This document shows, in pieces, positions 61,142 to 64,000 of a stretch of 64,000 nucleotides of DNA. This DNA comes from Dyadobacter psychrotolerans (lineage in GTDB: Bacteria > Bacteroidota > Bacteroidia > Cytophagales > Spirosomataceae): the NCBI RefSeq assembly GCF_004349265.1, contig NZ_SMFL01000003.1, positions 372,001 to 436,000 on the forward strand. Direction: 5' to 3'. How positions within the stretch are numbered: the first letter of the stretch is position 1; each line of letters starts with the position of its first letter. Under the pieces are notes generated by a model. The model ran no database searches and was not told the origin of the DNA. It saw only the letters and a list, made by a program, of their open reading frames with translations. Made by a program: the position numbers and the translations under genes.

Positions 61142-61173
61142 AAAAGCGGAAGCCACACCCTGCTCCCGCTTTT
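61142..61173. terminator. Bidirectional terminator between two SusCD loci
   Basis: AAAAGCGG-A-AGC / GCT-C-CCGCTTTT, an 11-pair stem with one mismatch and an 8-base loop, with A and T runs outside. It lies 16 bases after the ASST stop and 24 bases before the stop of the convergent SusD gene. Confidence 0.85.
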
Positions 61174-61197
61174 CGCATTACTAAACAATCACTTCAT

Positions 61198-62697
61198 TTA
61201 TCTTTTGTCCCACCACACTTTTGAAACGTAGGTATCTCCTTTCGTTAATCGGGATGAGGCCGTTTTGTAGTTATCTTCATTGAGCAGCGCTTCTCTTGAT
61301 GAGTAAATCGTACGCCGTGGTATTGTTCCGTTGGTAGAACCGGCATTCGGACCCGGCGCAAGTGTTGGATATCCCATTCTTCTCCATTCGGTGAAGGCTT
61401 CGTACGAGCGGCCAAACAACTGTATCCATTTCTGGGTACCAATTTTATCCAGTTTCTGTTCTTTTGTTAAACCTGTAAATGATAGTTGGTCAGCAAAGTT
61501 GGCCGGCACTGTTGTGATATTGTAGGGATCCTGCGCTAATGCAGCTCTTACACCAGCCTGGTAAAAACCTTCGGCCTGTTCAGCCGTTGCTCCCCACCCT
61601 TCCAGCGCAGCTTCCGCTTTATAAAACGAAACGTCCGAAAACGACATCACAATACACGGAATCGCAGGGCTGTATGCTCTGTTGAAAAAAGTAGTTGTGG
61701 AAGCAGTCGAATAATCATCCTTTATAATGGTTTTTAGGATTGCATCTGTAAGCGCAACACCAATTCCCTTGTAAGCCGGTGTGCCCGCCTTTACAGAATT
61801 CACGCTTGGCTGTGCAATACGCGGCAAACGGGGGTCATTTGTTGAGACCAACTTCGTCACAAAAGCGTCCGCCAGATATTTAAGGTCCGGACTCCCTGCC
61901 AGGAAATGATTCAAAATCGGGTGCACATTTGCATTGGTTGCGTTATTAAAAGTCGGAACCGTAGCGTTGTCGGCATTGCTTTCAAGAAGCGGCTGTGCCA
62001 TTGCAGCTGTTACCGTTTTTTGTGCCAAAGCAGGATCGGAATAACGAATACGCATTCCCAGTCTTAATTTCACCGAATTTGCATACTTTTTCCATTTAGC
62101 AACATCCCCTTTGTAATAAAAATCAGCCGAGCCATAACTTGCGTCAGCTGCGTTCATTTGAGAAATTGCAACGTCTATATCTGTGATCAGGGATTTATAA
62201 ATGGATTCCTGTGTATCAAAAACCGGTTTGTTGTTTACATCGGCAGGTCCCAAAGCGGTTTGAGAATAAGGTACATCACCAAAAAGATCTGTTAATCTCT
62301 GCCAAACCGCAATCTCAACCACCCGTGCAATCGCCAGTTTGGTTCTTGCTGCCGGATCGTTTTCCTGTCCCTTTAAAAGCTCTGTACGGATCTGGCTGAT
62401 GTTTCTGATCAGGTTGTAATGTGCTTCCCAGGTACTGTTGTCTGCCTGCTCCACATAACGTGAACTGGAAATCAAAACACCGCCTGCCCATTGCTGTATC
62501 CAGGAACCGTATTGGTTATTAGGATATTCCACTCCTTCCGCAAAGGCGCCATCCCGCTGAACCCTGGAAAGCAAAAGACCCGGATCGATGGTGGTTACAG
62601 AGTTTGGCGGCGTATTCAACTTTTCAAAGTCGCCGGTGCAGGATTGAAAAAGGCAAACAGCACCAGTCAGTAATATTGATTTAAATATATGTTTCAT
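61198..62697 (-). CDS. SusD/RagB-like outer-membrane lipoprotein
   Basis: A 499-residue SusD-like_2 lipoprotein, lipobox FQSC (Cys 20) followed by TGDFEKLNTPPNS. LTDLFGDVPYSQTALG, KWKKYANSVKLRLGMRI and the C-terminal FTEWRRMGYPTL and SRLTKGDTYVSKVWWDKR align closely with the SusD at 58095-59696, so the two convergent operons are probably related paralogues. Its SusC gene is 27 bases upstream on the same strand. Confidence 0.94.
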   Translation of the reverse strand: MKHIFKSILLTGAVCLFQSCTGDFEKLNTPPNSVTTIDPGLLLSRVQRDGAFAEGVEYPNNQYGSWIQQWAGGVLISSSRYVEQADNSTWEAHYNLIRNISQIRTELLKGQENDPAARTKLAIARVVEIAVWQRLTDLFGDVPYSQTALGPADVNNKPVFDTQESIYKSLITDIDVAISQMNAADASYGSADFYYKGDVAKWKKYANSVKLRLGMRIRYSDPALAQKTVTAAMAQPLLESNADNATVPTFNNATNANVHPILNHFLAGSPDLKYLADAFVTKLVSTNDPRLPRIAQPSVNSVKAGTPAYKGIGVALTDAILKTIIKDDYSTASTTTFFNRAYSPAIPCIVMSFSDVSFYKAEAALEGWGATAEQAEGFYQAGVRAALAQDPYNITTVPANFADQLSFTGLTKEQKLDKIGTQKWIQLFGRSYEAFTEWRRMGYPTLAPGPNAGSTNGTIPRRTIYSSREALLNEDNYKTASSRLTKGDTYVSKVWWDKR

Positions 62698-62724
62698 TTT
62701 TATAAATTATTCAGATTGATACGA

Positions 62725-64000
62725 TTACAACTCCACATTCAAACTCACCCCAAAATAACGCAGCAAAGGCAATGCTGTTGATTCCATTCCCAAACCGGAG
62801 TTTCCTACGTTGAAAGAAGAAGCCTCAGGAGCGAAACCTTCTGTCTTGCGCTGCAGATAAAACAGGTTACGACCATAAATACCGGCACGAATTCCTTTGA
62901 AAGGTGTGCGGCTAACCAGTTTGGCAGGAATTGAATAGTTCAAAGTCAGCTCGCGGAACATTACATAACTCGCATCGTTCAGCATTTCTTCGGGAATAAC
63001 ATTGTCCTTATCCGGTGCAACCACGTTCCAGTAATCCTGTGCACGGATCTGCTTTGTATTTGCCTGTCCGCTGCTGGTGTATGTTCCGTCAGCGCCCTTT
63101 GTTGCAGAAACTCCCTCAGCAATATAAGTCCCGTCACGTCCGGGCAGCGTCTTTTTAATCGTACCGTAAACCAGTTCTTCACGCATACTTTGCGAATAAA
63201 TCTTTCCACCCTGGCTGATATCGATCAAACCTGCAAGCGCAATGCCTTTGTAGCGGAAACTGTTATTAAACCCGCCGATCCATTTTGGCAGCGCATTTCC
63301 AAGTTCATAAAGAATTTTAGCATTTGATTTTACAGGTAATCCGGTCGCAGCATCAACCAGCCGGTTTCCCTGCGCATCACGCTGCCATTGAAAACCATTT
63401 CCGATAATCGTCCCGAAAGCTTTGCCCGGGGCAGCGATTACGTTCACCCCGCGGTCGGTTCCCAGGGTATACAAGTCAACGCCCTCTGCAAGGGAAACAA
63501 CTGTGTTTCGGTTACGGGAAAAATTAAAAGTTGCATCCCACGTAAAACCACCGGCTGTTTTAAGCGGAGTTCCGTTTAATGTTAATTCCACACCGCGGTT
63601 ACGGATTTCCCCGGCATTAATTCTTCGTGAAGCAAATGTACTTGAAGGTGGCAGAGGCACATCCAGGATTTGATTTCTGGTTGTTGCGTCATAATAGGCA
63701 AATGCAATTCCTGCCCTGTTTTTGAAAAATCTTGCTTCCAAACCTACTTCCGTAGAAGTGGTCAGTTCGTTTTTAAGATTCGGATCCGGAATCGTGGACG
63801 TGTAAGCCGCCAATGGAATTCCCCCATGTGAAACAGCATCAATCGAATAATTACCGGTTAACTGATACGGAGAGCCCGAACTACCCGCCTGTGCAACAGA
63901 AGCTCTCAGTTTCAGGAAGCTAAGTACATCACTCTGGATATTGAAGGCATCGGAAATAACAAAACTTGCACTGACTGCAGGGTAAAAGAAAGAATTATTT
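62725..64000 (-). CDS. SusC family TonB-dependent transporter, C-terminal part
   Basis: The frame is open from the window edge (first residues NNSFFYPAVSASFVISDAF) to the stop at 62725, about 425 residues of the SusC beta-barrel. The internal TTG at 63813 is not the real start, because the reading continues upstream with typical SusC sequence (FLKLRASVAQAG). Conserved blocks PNLKNELTTSTEVGLEARFF, RNRGVELTLNGTPL and PKWIGGFNNSFRYKG follow; the chain ends LLRYFGVSLNVEL. The N-terminal carboxypeptidase-like and plug domains lie beyond the window. Confidence 0.94.
   Translation of the reverse strand, partial: NNSFFYPAVSASFVISDAFNIQSDVLSFLKLRASVAQAGSSGSPYQLTGNYSIDAVSHGGIPLAAYTSTIPDPNLKNELTTSTEVGLEARFFKNRAGIAFAYYDATTRNQILDVPLPPSSTFASRRINAGEIRNRGVELTLNGTPLKTAGGFTWDATFNFSRNRNTVVSLAEGVDLYTLGTDRGVNVIAAPGKAFGTIIGNGFQWQRDAQGNRLVDAATGLPVKSNAKILYELGNALPKWIGGFNNSFRYKGIALAGLIDISQGGKIYSQSMREELVYGTIKKTLPGRDGTYIAEGVSATKGADGTYTSSGQANTKQIRAQDYWNVVAPDKDNVIPEEMLNDASYVMFRELTLNYSIPAKLVSRTPFKGIRAGIYGRNLFYLQRKTEGFAPEASSFNVGNSGLGMESTALPLLRYFGVSLNVEL

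Overview
The window reads as a chromosomal segment of a member of the phylum Bacteroidota, most like the Cytophagales (Dyadobacter/Spirosoma type; inferred from gene content and protein style, not from a 16S gene). The evidence is several SusC/SusD pairs, a hybrid two-component regulator with a Reg_prop propeller, a type IX secretion C-terminal domain, a GSCFA protein, the nusB-yajC-ybbR-coaE cluster, and promoter elements of the Bacteroidota form TAnnTTTG. No rRNA, tRNA or CRISPR array was seen.

Layout. 1-6.4 kb: the end of a SusD gene, a lipoprotein with one CxxCH haem motif plus VCBS/FG-GAP repeats, a carboxypeptidase-regulatory-like protein, and a DUF1800/DUF1501 secreted pair. 6.4-11.5 kb: a minus-strand SusC-SusD-lipoprotein operon. 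11.8-14 kb: a BlaI-like repressor and BlaR1-like M56 metalloprotease with twin palindromic operators. 14-23.2 kb: phosphosugar mutase, an MGH1/GH63-like glucosidase, an unusually long D-Ala-D-Ala ligase homologue, Nfu and Mrp Fe-S proteins, and a GSCFA protein. 23.3-24.7 kb: a DUF6934 gene overlapping a 47-residue gene, then a GH16 glucanase lipoprotein. 24.8-30.4 kb: dnaX, then a housekeeping cluster. 30.8-37.7 kb: an ABC exporter and a compact mutagenesis module (LexA/CI-like self-cleaving repressor divergent from DinB plus a short DnaE) with palindromic operators between. 37.8-41.6 kb: a lipoprotein and an M16 peptidase.

41.55-42.6 kb is a small HUH transposase embedded in REP-like palindromes built from two recurring stem-loops. 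42.6-44.4 kb holds a DUF3820 gene and nicotinate phosphoribosyltransferase.

44.4-50.3 kb is the most unusual part: a C39-peptidase ABC exporter and HlyD adaptor next to four tandem genes for 71-72-residue double-glycine peptides, three of them on exact 306-bp spacing. The transporter operon and the peptide array are each preceded by related copies of an ~80-bp upstream element, which argues for joint regulation. The predicted mature peptides are acidic, cysteine-free and Gly/Ser/Asn/Asp rich, and no immunity or modification gene is visible.

50.5-64 kb is a regulated uptake locus: a hybrid sensor/AraC regulator, SusC, SusD and an arylsulfotransferase-like lipoprotein, with GTTACA/TGTAAC inverted repeats upstream of both the regulator and susC. 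It converges on a second SusC-SusD pair that runs off the right edge.
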